Positions 1 to 5,040 are shown, counted from the stretch's first letter. The stretch is 6,076 nt of DNA from Clostridia bacterium (GCA_024408015.1 JAKSVJ010000078.1:1-6076); one strand, 5' to 3'. A program made the numbers and translations. The notes: generated from the sequence alone by a model not told the origin.

Positions 1-138
1 GAGAGATGACAAGATACATGCATCATTATTGGTCGGTCATACGCAAAGAAGTAGTCCATCACGCTTAGTGCTTTTTAGGGCCGTGAGATGATTATTATTG
101 AAGCTCCAACAACAGATAAACATGGATTAATTGAGTGA
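1..138. other. No readable gene; possible decayed 3' end of an upstream coding region
   Basis: No frame stays open across this stretch. On the plus strand, frame 1 has stops at 7-9, 52-54 and 76-78, then reads MIIIEAPTTDKHGLIE from the ATG at 88 to a TGA at 136-138. Frame 2 is open from the left edge to a TGA at 89-91. The peptide ending at 138 has a protein-like look and is followed by a terminator hairpin, as a real gene end would be, but I do not recognise it and cannot join the frames into a family. It could be the tail of a broken gene, an untranslated 3' region or non-coding RNA. The base composition is somewhat richer in G+C than the following intergenic DNA. Confidence 0.3.
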
Positions 139-153
139 TTGTAAAGACAACGA

Positions 154-179
154 AAAAAAGCTCCGAGTGGAGCTTTTTT
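154..179. terminator. Bidirectional rho-independent terminator
   Basis: The stem is AGCTCC (159-164) with GGAGCT (169-174) around the loop GAGT, preceded by an A run (153-159) and followed by a T run (174-179). Because A and T runs flank both sides, the hairpin has a U tract in either direction. It can end transcription entering from the left edge and transcription of the minus-strand ferredoxin, whose stop codon lies 15 bases away. Confidence 0.85.
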
Positions 180-194
180 CATTTTGTTGATTAA

Positions 195-368
195 TTATTT
201 GAGTTCTGGAGCTTCAACAGGGCACTGACCAGCACAAGCACCGCATTCAACGCATGAATCAGCGTCGATTACGTATTTGCCGTCTTTTTCTGAGATAGCG
301 CCTACTGGGCATGCATCAGCACATGCACCGCATCCGAGACATTTTTCAACATCGATAACGTATGGCAT
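195..368 (-). CDS. Clostridial-type 2[4Fe-4S] ferredoxin, 57 aa
   Basis: This is a small soluble electron carrier with two low-potential [4Fe-4S] clusters, serving oxidoreductases in the cytoplasm. The protein starts MPYVIDVEKC and holds two CxxCxxCxxxCP motifs: Cys10, 13, 16, 20-Pro and Cys39, 42, 45, 49-Pro, the arrangement of two symmetric half-domains typical of bacterial ferredoxins. Its length of 57 residues is normal for the family (about 55-60). The ATG at 366-368 is preceded on its own strand by AAAAAGGAG with a spacing of 7, which fixes the start. It is a single-gene unit with its own promoter (439-466) and a terminator just after the stop. Which enzyme it serves cannot be told from the context. 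The gene is too short for many ORF callers but the call is firm. Confidence 0.96.
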   Translation of the reverse strand: MPYVIDVEKCLGCGACADACPVGAISEKDGKYVIDADSCVECGACAGQCPVEAPELK

Positions 369-408
369 AGTATACTCCTTTTTTAATTTATGGTTAATTA
401 ATTAGATA

Positions 409-430
409 GTATTCGTCCGTCAATGAATAC
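409..430 (-). repeat. Inverted repeat in the ferredoxin 5' leader
   Basis: GTATTC (409-414) and GAATAC (425-430) form perfect 6-base arms around a 10-base spacer. The element lies at the very beginning of the predicted ferredoxin transcript, so it could be a 5' stabilising stem-loop or an operator just downstream of the promoter. No known family is recognised. Confidence 0.4.
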
Positions 431-438
431 ATGCATAT

Positions 439-466
439 ATTGTATCACATATCTTTCAAATGTCAA
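439..466 (-). promoter_or_regulatory. Predicted sigma-A promoter of the ferredoxin gene
   Basis: Read on the minus strand, TTGACA (461-466) is followed after 16 bases by TACAAT (439-444), preceded by TGTGA. This predicts a start of transcription near 432 and a leader of about 64 bases before the ATG at 368. The -35 box is a perfect match to consensus. Confidence 0.7.
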
Positions 467-501
467 TTGCTTTTTGAGTGTTTGTTGATGTCACTAAAAA
501 A

Positions 502-530
502 TTGACAAGTAAAATATAATTTGATATAAT
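502..530 (+). promoter_or_regulatory. Consensus sigma-A promoter of the pstA-holB-ricT operon
   Basis: TTGACA (502-507) and TATAAT (525-530) are separated by exactly 17 bases, a perfect housekeeping promoter. Transcription should start near 537, giving a leader of only about 20 bases with the GGAG Shine-Dalgarno site at 543-546. It stands back to back with the ferredoxin promoter; the two -35 boxes are 35 bases apart. Confidence 0.85.
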
Positions 531-555
531 TAAAAAAAATACGGAGATTTTTTAT

Positions 556-828
556 ATGAAATTAGTAATAGCTATTGTAAATAACGATGATGCACATTTT
601 GTTAATACAGGTTTAACATCTTCAGGATTCCACGTTACAAAAATTTCTTCAACTGGTGGTTTTTTGATGAATGGTAACTCAACTTTTTTGCTTGGTGTTG
701 AAGAAGCTGATTTAGATAAAGCTTTAGATGTTATCAAAACTCATTGTCAGCAGCGCACCCAAGATGTCCCTGTTGTTAATTCAGGTACAAATATTATCAG
801 TACTCCAAGCATGAGAATATCTATCTGA
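556..828 (+). CDS. pstA: PstA/DarA-type cyclic-di-AMP receptor, C-terminally truncated (90 aa)
   Basis: The protein belongs to the PII-like DUF970 family (YaaQ/DarA/PstA), trimeric cytoplasmic receptors of cyclic di-AMP. Visible family features are the first strand MKLVIAIV, the segment VTKISSTGGFLMNGNSTF (residues 27-44) with Thr28, GGF and Asn41, then LLGVEE and a helix ending in IKTHCQQR. The residue before VTK, usually Arg, is His26. The family is about 109 residues long; this one ends at residue 90 with STPSMRISI, the position where other members have the strand before the conserved GGATxFVL and final strand. That core strand is absent, and the sequence after the stop is HolB-like instead. 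The start is fixed by GGAG at 543-546, spacing 9. It is first in the operon with holB and ricT, the usual neighbourhood, but yaaR is missing. Function is doubtful if the truncation is real. Confidence 0.9.
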   Translation: MKLVIAIVNNDDAHFVNTGLTSSGFHVTKISSTGGFLMNGNSTFLLGVEEADLDKALDVIKTHCQQRTQDVPVVNSGTNIISTPSMRISI

Positions 829-832
829 TATT
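816..832 (+). repeat. Inverted repeat spanning the pstA stop codon
   Basis: AATATC (816-821) and GATATT (827-832) are perfect 6-base arms around the loop TATCT. The pstA stop TGA (826-828) straddles the loop and the second arm. The element sits exactly where PstA-like sequence changes to HolB-like sequence in another frame. Confidence 0.5.
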
Positions 833-856
833 ATTGCTAATGAATCTAATGTTGAG

Positions 857-1807
857 ATGTTGTCAAAGAAGATTTATTCTAAGACACTTTCTCATGCATA
901 TTTGATAGTTGGCGCCAAAGGATCTGGTAAAAAGACACTTGCTGAAGCAATTGCTTGTGAAATGGCAAATGCTTATGGAAGTGATGCTGAAGTTGGTAGT
1001 ATAAAAAATAGAATGTGTCCAGATGTTGTTTGGGCAAGGAAAGAAGAGAATAAGAAGACATTTGGTGTTGACGCTGTAAGAAGTGCAATTTCGACCGTGT
1101 CACTATCTCCAAACTCTTTGGATTTCAAACTATACATTTTCGAGGATTCTGATCTATTAACTATACAAGCTCAAAACGCATTACTCAAGGTTATTGAGGA
1201 GCCTCCGGCAAATACATTCTTTTTGTTACTTTGTAATAATGTTGCCTCAATTATAACGACAGTTCGTTCAAGGGTTCAAACAATATATATGGATGTAATG
1301 CCAGATAAAGATATATTGGATTATTTGCGTCAAAATGATATAAATATTAAGGATGAGACAAAAAAAGGCTTTGTGTTGAGACTTTGCAACGGTGCTGCTG
1401 GTCACGCTAAGGAACTTGCAGAAAGTGATGAAAAGACTGGTGAATATGCGTCATATCTAAAGGTTTGTGATATAGTAAAGGCTCAAGGTAACAAAAAGTT
1501 ATCTTCGAAGTATTTTGAGTTCTTAAATATGTTTACTTCATTTGGTCAAAGTAGAGAAGCGTTAACTACAGCATTGGACTATTTGATTGTTGCATATAGG
1601 GATATTTTTGCTGTGAAATCAAATGAAAATGCAAAGACAAGATTTTTTTCATATGATGACGCTTTGAATTTATCTTCCTTGTTTGCAGATGAAGCAATAG
1701 AATTGTCTATAGCTGCAGTCTCAAGAATTAGAAATGCATTAGTATATAATACGAATTTAAATACATCCACTGTGCTACTAGCGCAGTTATTATGGAAATC
1801 TTTTTAA
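857..1807 (+). CDS. holB: DNA polymerase III delta prime subunit (clamp loader), N-terminus disrupted
   Basis: Delta prime is the non-catalytic AAA+ subunit of the clamp loader that opens the sliding clamp for the replicative polymerase. From the ATG used here (316 aa) one sees LSHAYLIVGAKGSGKKT (residues 11-27, Walker A), QAQNALLKVIEEPP (104-117) and the RSRVQ arginine-finger region (137-141). The Walker B region is YIFEDSDLL rather than a DEAD-like motif, which fits a subunit that need not hydrolyse ATP, and the CxxC-rich zinc knuckle common in delta prime is absent. The ATG at 857 has no Shine-Dalgarno site. Homologous sequence extends upstream in frame, from about 827, as DIIANESNVE, matching the usual DIIGNE start of the family, but the only in-frame stop upstream (812-814) comes before any normal start codon. 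The true 5' end is therefore missing or shifted by one base relative to pstA. RicT follows after 12 bases. Confidence 0.9.
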   Translation: MLSKKIYSKTLSHAYLIVGAKGSGKKTLAEAIACEMANAYGSDAEVGSIKNRMCPDVVWARKEENKKTFGVDAVRSAISTVSLSPNSLDFKLYIFEDSDLLTIQAQNALLKVIEEPPANTFFLLLCNNVASIITTVRSRVQTIYMDVMPDKDILDYLRQNDINIKDETKKGFVLRLCNGAAGHAKELAESDEKTGEYASYLKVCDIVKAQGNKKLSSKYFEFLNMFTSFGQSREALTTALDYLIVAYRDIFAVKSNENAKTRFFSYDDALNLSSLFADEAIELSIAAVSRIRNALVYNTNLNTSTVLLAQLLWKSF

Positions 1808-1819
1808 AACGGTGTAATA

Positions 1820-2698
1820 ATGGAAAACGAAATATTAGAGAATGAAAACACCCCTGAAATTGAACCTAAACTATACGAAATAGTTGGTATTAGATTCAAA
1901 AACACAGGTAAAATATACTATTTTGCTCCAGATGGACAAACATATGTTCCTGGTGAAAAAGCAATAGTTGAAACAGCACGTGGCGTAGAATATGGTTTCG
2001 TTATTGTAGGTAATAAAGTTGTTCCTGAATCTGAAGTTGTTCTTCCTTTGAAGAGCATCATTAGAAAAGCAACTCCTGATGATGACGAGAGATATATGGC
2101 TAACAAATCAAAAGAAGAAGAAGCTCTAAAGATTTGTGAAGAAAAAGTAGAAAAACACAAATTAGGTATGAAACTAGTTGATGTTGAATATACTTTTGAT
2201 AATAGCAAACTCTTGTTCTATTTTACAGCTGAAGATAGAGTTGACTTTAGAGAACTCGTAAAAGACTTAGCTTCAGTTTTCAAAACAAGAATTGAATTAA
2301 GACAAATCGGTATTAGAGATGAGACCAAACTTTTGGGTGGCCTTGGATCTTGCGGACGTCCATATTGTTGCAACCAATTTTTGGATGATTTTTGCCAAGT
2401 ATCAATTAAGATGGCGAAAGATCAAAACTTGTCCTTGAATTCTCAAAAGATTTCAGGTGCATGTGGAAGACTTATGTGTTGTTTAAGATATGAGCATAAT
2501 GTATATGCAGAAGCTTTGGCAGAAATGCCTAAACTTGGAAGTGTTGTAAAGACACCAGAAGGTGTTGGTACTGTTTGCGAAAGAAAACCATTGCAGGGCA
2601 TAGTAAAAGTTAAGATTGATAAAGGTGAAGATTTTTCAATCAACGAATTTGCTGTATCATCAATCAGTGTAATCACTGAAGGTAAAAACGAAGACTAA
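1820..2698 (+). CDS. ricT: RicT (YaaT), PSP1-domain protein of the Ric complex, 292 aa
   Basis: RicT of Bacillus subtilis joins RicA and RicF in an iron-sulfur-containing complex that stimulates RNase Y processing of mRNA and affects sporulation and competence. Here the PSP1 domain starts with YEIVGIRFKNTGKIYYF (residues 19-35), and the cysteine motifs GSCGRPYCC (Cys178, 183, 184) and SGACGRLMCCLRYE (Cys215, 220, 221) are intact, as expected for cluster binding and for the family signature. The length is near the usual 270-300 residues; the N-terminal 18 residues are acidic and variable. The start has only a weak GGTG at 1811-1814, 12 bases after holB, so translational coupling is likely. It is the last gene of the operon and is followed directly by a terminator. 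No ricA or ricF gene is in the window. Confidence 0.95.
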   Translation: MENEILENENTPEIEPKLYEIVGIRFKNTGKIYYFAPDGQTYVPGEKAIVETARGVEYGFVIVGNKVVPESEVVLPLKSIIRKATPDDDERYMANKSKEEEALKICEEKVEKHKLGMKLVDVEYTFDNSKLLFYFTAEDRVDFRELVKDLASVFKTRIELRQIGIRDETKLLGGLGSCGRPYCCNQFLDDFCQVSIKMAKDQNLSLNSQKISGACGRLMCCLRYEHNVYAEALAEMPKLGSVVKTPEGVGTVCERKPLQGIVKVKIDKGEDFSINEFAVSSISVITEGKNED

Positions 2699-2703
2699 AA
2701 AAG

Positions 2704-2732
2704 TCCCGGCTCGTGTGAGTCGGGATATTTTT
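2704..2732. terminator. Bidirectional terminator shared by ricT and ispDF
   Basis: The stem TCCCGGCTC (2704-2712) pairs with GAGTCGGGA (2717-2725), including one G-U pair, around the loop GTGT, followed by a T-rich tract (2726-2732). On the other strand the same hairpin is followed by a run of six T. It lies 5 bases after the ricT stop, and on the minus strand it starts right where the extended ispDF frame meets its TGA (2732-2734), so it ends both convergent transcripts. Confidence 0.92.
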
Positions 2733-2761
2733 CATTTGGTGTAAACAATGCATACTGCGTT

Positions 2762-3217
2762 TTAATCTATGCCATCTCCGTTTCCAGTAAAACCTAATTT
2801 TTCTTCAGTAGTTGCTTTAATATTAACATCTTCAACTTTTATATTTAACGCTCTCGCAACATTTTCTTCCATAGTGGTTATATACTTAGATACATGAGGT
2901 TCTTGTAGAACTATAGTTGCATCTATGTTTGAAATCTCAGCGCCTTTTTCAAATGCAAGTTCTCCTACTTTTTGCAAAAGGAGAATGCTTGAAATCCCCT
3001 CATATTTTGGGTCTTTGTCAGGGAAGTGGAAACCAATATCTCTTCCACCAATAGCTCCTAAAATAGCGTCTGAAATTGCGTGACATAATACATCAGCATC
3101 GGAGTGTCCAAGGAGTCCGAGGTGATATGGAATTTCAACACCACCCAAAATCATTTTTCGCCCTTCAACTAGTCTATGAACATCATAACCATGTCCAACT
3201 TTAAAACGCTTTTCCAT
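2762..3217 (-). CDS. ispF: IspF, 2-C-methyl-D-erythritol 2,4-cyclodiphosphate synthase domain, 151 aa
   Basis: IspF cyclises CDP-methylerythritol 2-phosphate with loss of CMP. The domain starts MEKRFKVGHGYDVHRL; the zinc-binding DVH, the LGHSDADVLCHAISDAI signature and the end motif KATTEEKLGFTGNGDGI are all present. I chose the ATG at 3215-3217 because a strong AAAGGAG (3223-3229) stands 5 bases before it, although the open frame extends up to an ATG at 3397 and beyond into the IspD half. The frame stops at TAA 2762-2764, about ten residues short of the usual C-terminus; the missing end, NAVCIVYTK, is encoded directly after the stop. Reading through would give 161 residues, the normal family size. 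The lost residues form part of the last strand of the trimer-forming fold, so activity of the short form is uncertain. Confidence 0.85.
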   Translation of the reverse strand: MEKRFKVGHGYDVHRLVEGRKMILGGVEIPYHLGLLGHSDADVLCHAISDAILGAIGGRDIGFHFPDKDPKYEGISSILLLQKVGELAFEKGAEISNIDATIVLQEPHVSKYITTMEENVARALNIKVEDVNIKATTEEKLGFTGNGDGID

Positions 3218-3222
3218 TTCGT

Positions 3223-3229
3223 CTCCTTT
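3223..3229 (-). promoter_or_regulatory. Internal Shine-Dalgarno site before the IspF half
   Basis: On the minus strand AAAGGAG lies 5 bases before the ATG at 3215-3217, inside the continuous ispDF frame at the junction of the two domains (LNKGDEMEKRF). It is the strongest ribosome-binding site on this strand of the gene and would allow IspF to be started independently of IspD. Confidence 0.6.
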
Positions 3230-3565
3230 GTTTAAAATAGCTTCAGCAAGTTTTACGTCACTTTCTACAGTAATTTTTAAGTTGTTTCTTCCACAGTCAA
3301 CAGGAGTAACTTTGAATCCTAAAGATTCGACAAGTATTGAATCGTCAGTTGCCTCAAAACCTTCGTCTCTTGGTACATAATATCCGACCTCAATCATTGG
3401 TCTTGAGAATATCTGTGGCGTTTGAGCATTCCATATTGTTTTTCTATCAATAGTATTATTAATAACACATTTTTCATCTACTGTTTTTATAGTATCAACA
3501 GCAGGGTATGCAGCAATTGCAGCACCTGTTTTTTTTGCTGTTTTTTTTATTTTTGAAATCTGTTC

Positions 3566-3967
3566 TTATGTGCTTACACAGCGCGCTGCATCATGTATTG
3601 CGACCAGATCTACATGTATATCTGATTTCTCGAAACCGCTTCTGGCAGAAAGAAATCTAGTATCTCCATTCCTAGCGAAACATTTAAATTTGTCTATATT
3701 ATATTTCTTTAATTGAGCGCTGATAAATTCTTCTTCTGACTCTTTGCAAACAATTATGATTTCTGAAACTTCAGGACAGTTTTGGAAAGCAAGAGCAGTG
3801 TGGATAATGACAGGTATTCCGTTAATGGCTATAAGCTGCTTTGATCTTCCACCCATTCGTGTACTGTTACCACCAGCAAGTATGAGTGCTGAGCATGTAG
3901 GAGAAGCATTCTTTTCTGCCAATGTTGCCATTGCCTTTATAACTGTTTTGAGATTTGGTATTTTCAT
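3566..3967 (-). CDS. ispD: IspD N-terminal fragment, 133 aa (cytidylyltransferase ended by premature TAA)
   Basis: IspD joins CTP to methylerythritol 4-phosphate. This fragment holds the nucleotide-binding start CSALILAGGNSTRMGG (residues 25-40) and the following SKQL lysine, the VSEIIIVCK strand, the GDTRFLSARSGFEK segment and the IHDAAR motif near its end. It stops at TAA 3566-3568, about 100 residues before the end of a normal IspD of about 230. The lost part carries the DTIK segment, the QTPQIF motif and the dimerisation arm, so the fragment alone should not work. The missing half is encoded in the same frame downstream to about 3220. The first 24 residues (MKIPNLKTVIKAMATLAEKN and four more) are an extension not typical of the family; a later start at the Met of MATLAEK is also possible. 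Confidence 0.85.
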   Translation of the reverse strand: MKIPNLKTVIKAMATLAEKNASPTCSALILAGGNSTRMGGRSKQLIAINGIPVIIHTALAFQNCPEVSEIIIVCKESEEEFISAQLKKYNIDKFKCFARNGDTRFLSARSGFEKSDIHVDLVAIHDAARCVST

Positions 3968-4003
3968 AAAATGAAGACCTTTTTCTTGTGAATTTGTGCG
4001 TTA

Positions 4004-4032
4004 ATAATAGCATAAAAAGCATGCTTTTGCAA
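4004..4032 (-). promoter_or_regulatory. Predicted promoter of ispDF with a palindrome in its spacer
   Basis: On the minus strand TTGCAA (4027-4032) is followed after 17 bases by TATTAT (4004-4009), placing the transcript start near 3997, about 30 bases before the ATG. A perfect 14-base palindrome, AAAAGCATGCTTTT (4015-4028), fills most of the spacer and touches the -35 box, the place where a repressor operator is often found. The regulator is unknown. Confidence 0.5.
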
Positions 4033-4221
4033 GTTGTGTAAATTTTGAATGCATTTTTTTTAAAAAATATTAAAAAATCTTTACTATTTGTATATTTTTT
4101 TATAAAAACTACTTTTATTTCTTTCTTATTTATATTATAATCTAATTATCGTAATGATATTATCGGGGTTAAACCCTGTTTACATATATATATTGCGAAT
4201 TTTTGCCTTTTGGAGACTAAA
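4033..4221 (+). promoter_or_regulatory. A+T-rich leader and likely promoter region of cdaA
   Basis: From about 4040 to 4145 the sequence is almost wholly A+T. The best -10 box is TATAAT at 4136-4141, with only a weak -35 (TTTTAT at 4113-4118, spacer 17), so the promoter may rely on the A/T tracts as UP-like elements. The predicted leader of about 74 bases holds the near-palindrome GGGTT-A-AACCC (4166-4176). The ribosome-binding site GGAG is at 4212-4215, spacing 6 to the ATG at 4222. I see no cyclic-di-AMP riboswitch. Confidence 0.4.
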
Positions 4222-5040
4222 ATGAGCATACTAACTGAATATTTCCGCTATATTATTAGCCAATTTAGGCTTATTGATATCTTAGATATTATACTTTTAA
4301 CCACCCTTGTTTTTGTAATTATTTGGTTTTTTAGAGATAGACGAGCCGGTAAACTGTTTACTGGTCTTGCCATCTTTTTTGCTGCACTGCTTTTGTGTGC
4401 ATTGCTTGATTTGCGTGGAATGAACTTTATTTTCTCCGCAATTTTGCAAGTTGGTTTGATTGCGCTTATTATCATATTCCAACCAGAAATTAGATCAGCT
4501 CTTGAAAACCTTGGTGGAAACCCAATCAAGAAAATTATTCATGATAAAAAATCAGGTGGCAATGTAAGAGAAGCTATTCAACATATTTGTAATGCTGCTA
4601 CTGAATTGTCACAACAATATACAGGTGCTCTTATTGTAATTGAGAGAAACACTCATCTTGGTGATATAGTTCAAACTGGTATTGTAATTAATGCCGATCC
4701 AGATGAATCTCTTATTAAGAACATCTTCTTCAATAAAGCTCCGCTTCATGATGGCGCTATGATTATCCGTAATGGAAGAGTACATGCTGCAGGTTGTTTC
4801 TTGCCACTTTCTACAAGTGATGAAATTATCAAAGACCTTGGCACAAGACATAGAGCCGCTATAGGACTTAGCGAGTGTAGTGATGCCGCTGTAATTGTAG
4901 TATCCGAAGAAACAGGTACTATCTCTCTTGCAGTTGATGGCAAGCTTCATAGAAACTATGATAGCAAGACACTTTGTAGAGAACTATATAAGCTTCTTGA
5001 TATCGAAGAAGAAAAGAAAGTGAAAGGAGCTAAGAAATAA
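4222..5040 (+). CDS. cdaA: Diadenylate cyclase CdaA, 272 aa
   Basis: CdaA is a membrane enzyme that condenses two ATP into cyclic di-AMP, the messenger controlling potassium and osmolyte uptake and cell-wall balance in Gram-positive bacteria. Three predicted membrane segments lie at about residues 16-38, 44-63 and 70-86, followed by FQPEIRSALE and a cytoplasmic DAC domain. The DAC domain has GALIVIER (135-142), the catalytic LHDGAMII (DGA 177-179) and GTRHRAAIG (RHR 209-211), then SEETG (228-232). The length is that of the usual CdaA. The ATG at 4222 is chosen because TGGAG stands just upstream; the in-frame TTG at 4210 overlaps that site and is unlikely. The stop overlaps the next start by one base (TAATG), and that next gene encodes a CdaR-like partner, as in cdaA-cdaR operons. 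Active-site motifs are intact. Confidence 0.96.
   Translation: MSILTEYFRYIISQFRLIDILDIILLTTLVFVIIWFFRDRRAGKLFTGLAIFFAALLLCALLDLRGMNFIFSAILQVGLIALIIIFQPEIRSALENLGGNPIKKIIHDKKSGGNVREAIQHICNAATELSQQYTGALIVIERNTHLGDIVQTGIVINADPDESLIKNIFFNKAPLHDGAMIIRNGRVHAAGCFLPLSTSDEIIKDLGTRHRAAIGLSECSDAAVIVVSEETGTISLAVDGKLHRNYDSKTLCRELYKLLDIEEEKKVKGAKK

Larger units (their letters stand above)
2732..3967 (-). pseudogene. ispDF: Fused ispDF gene (411 codons) interrupted by two in-frame TAA codons
   Basis: Read through in a single minus-strand frame, this region encodes a bifunctional IspD-IspF: the cytidylyltransferase that makes CDP-methylerythritol and the synthase that makes 2-C-methyl-erythritol 2,4-cyclodiphosphate, both in the MEP isoprenoid pathway. 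Codon 134 (3566-3568) and codon 402 (2762-2764) are TAA. Family sequence continues on both sides without a frame change: IHDAARCVST, then EQISKIKK ... AAYPAVDTIKTVDE ... TIWNAQTPQIF; and LGFTGNGDGID, then NAVCIVYTK ending at TGA 2732-2734, beside the terminator. The start ATG at 3965-3967 has AAAAAGG upstream, spacing 10; a 24-residue extension precedes the nucleotide-binding segment. TAA is a normal stop in neighbouring genes, so recoding is unlikely. The gene is either newly broken or affected by sequence error; both activities are normally essential where MEP is the only route. The two fragments are listed separately. Confidence 0.75.

Noticed and set aside
1..194. tRNA or other structured RNA gene at the left edge
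   Set aside because: No cloverleaf, GGTTCGA-type arm, CCA end, or SRP/tmRNA signature was seen on either strand.
811..832. Programmed +1 frameshift joining pstA to holB, as in prfB
   Set aside because: The codon before TGA is ATC, not a slippery CTT-type codon, and no Shine-Dalgarno-like stimulator lies just upstream. A fusion of PstA and HolB is not a known product, and the missing ends of both proteins fit a deletion better.
879..1112. Open frames on the opposite strand of holB, ricT and cdaA
   Set aside because: They are shadows of strongly supported genes, with no ribosome-binding sites or recognisable protein families.
2762..3568. TAA used as a sense codon throughout this organism
   Set aside because: The ferredoxin, holB, ricT, cdaA and the CdaR-like gene all end naturally at TAA, at expected lengths and followed by a terminator, promoter gap or next start.
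3744..3974. Plus-strand 76-codon frame opposite ispD
   Set aside because: It mirrors the well-supported IspD coding strand and has no family resemblance.
4100..4221. Cyclic-di-AMP riboswitch (ydaO type) in the cdaA leader
   Set aside because: The leader is too short and A+T-rich, and no conserved multi-helix pattern is visible.
4210..4224. TTG at 4210 as the cdaA start
   Set aside because: It overlaps the TGGAG ribosome-binding site that serves the ATG at 4222, and adds four residues not typical of CdaA.
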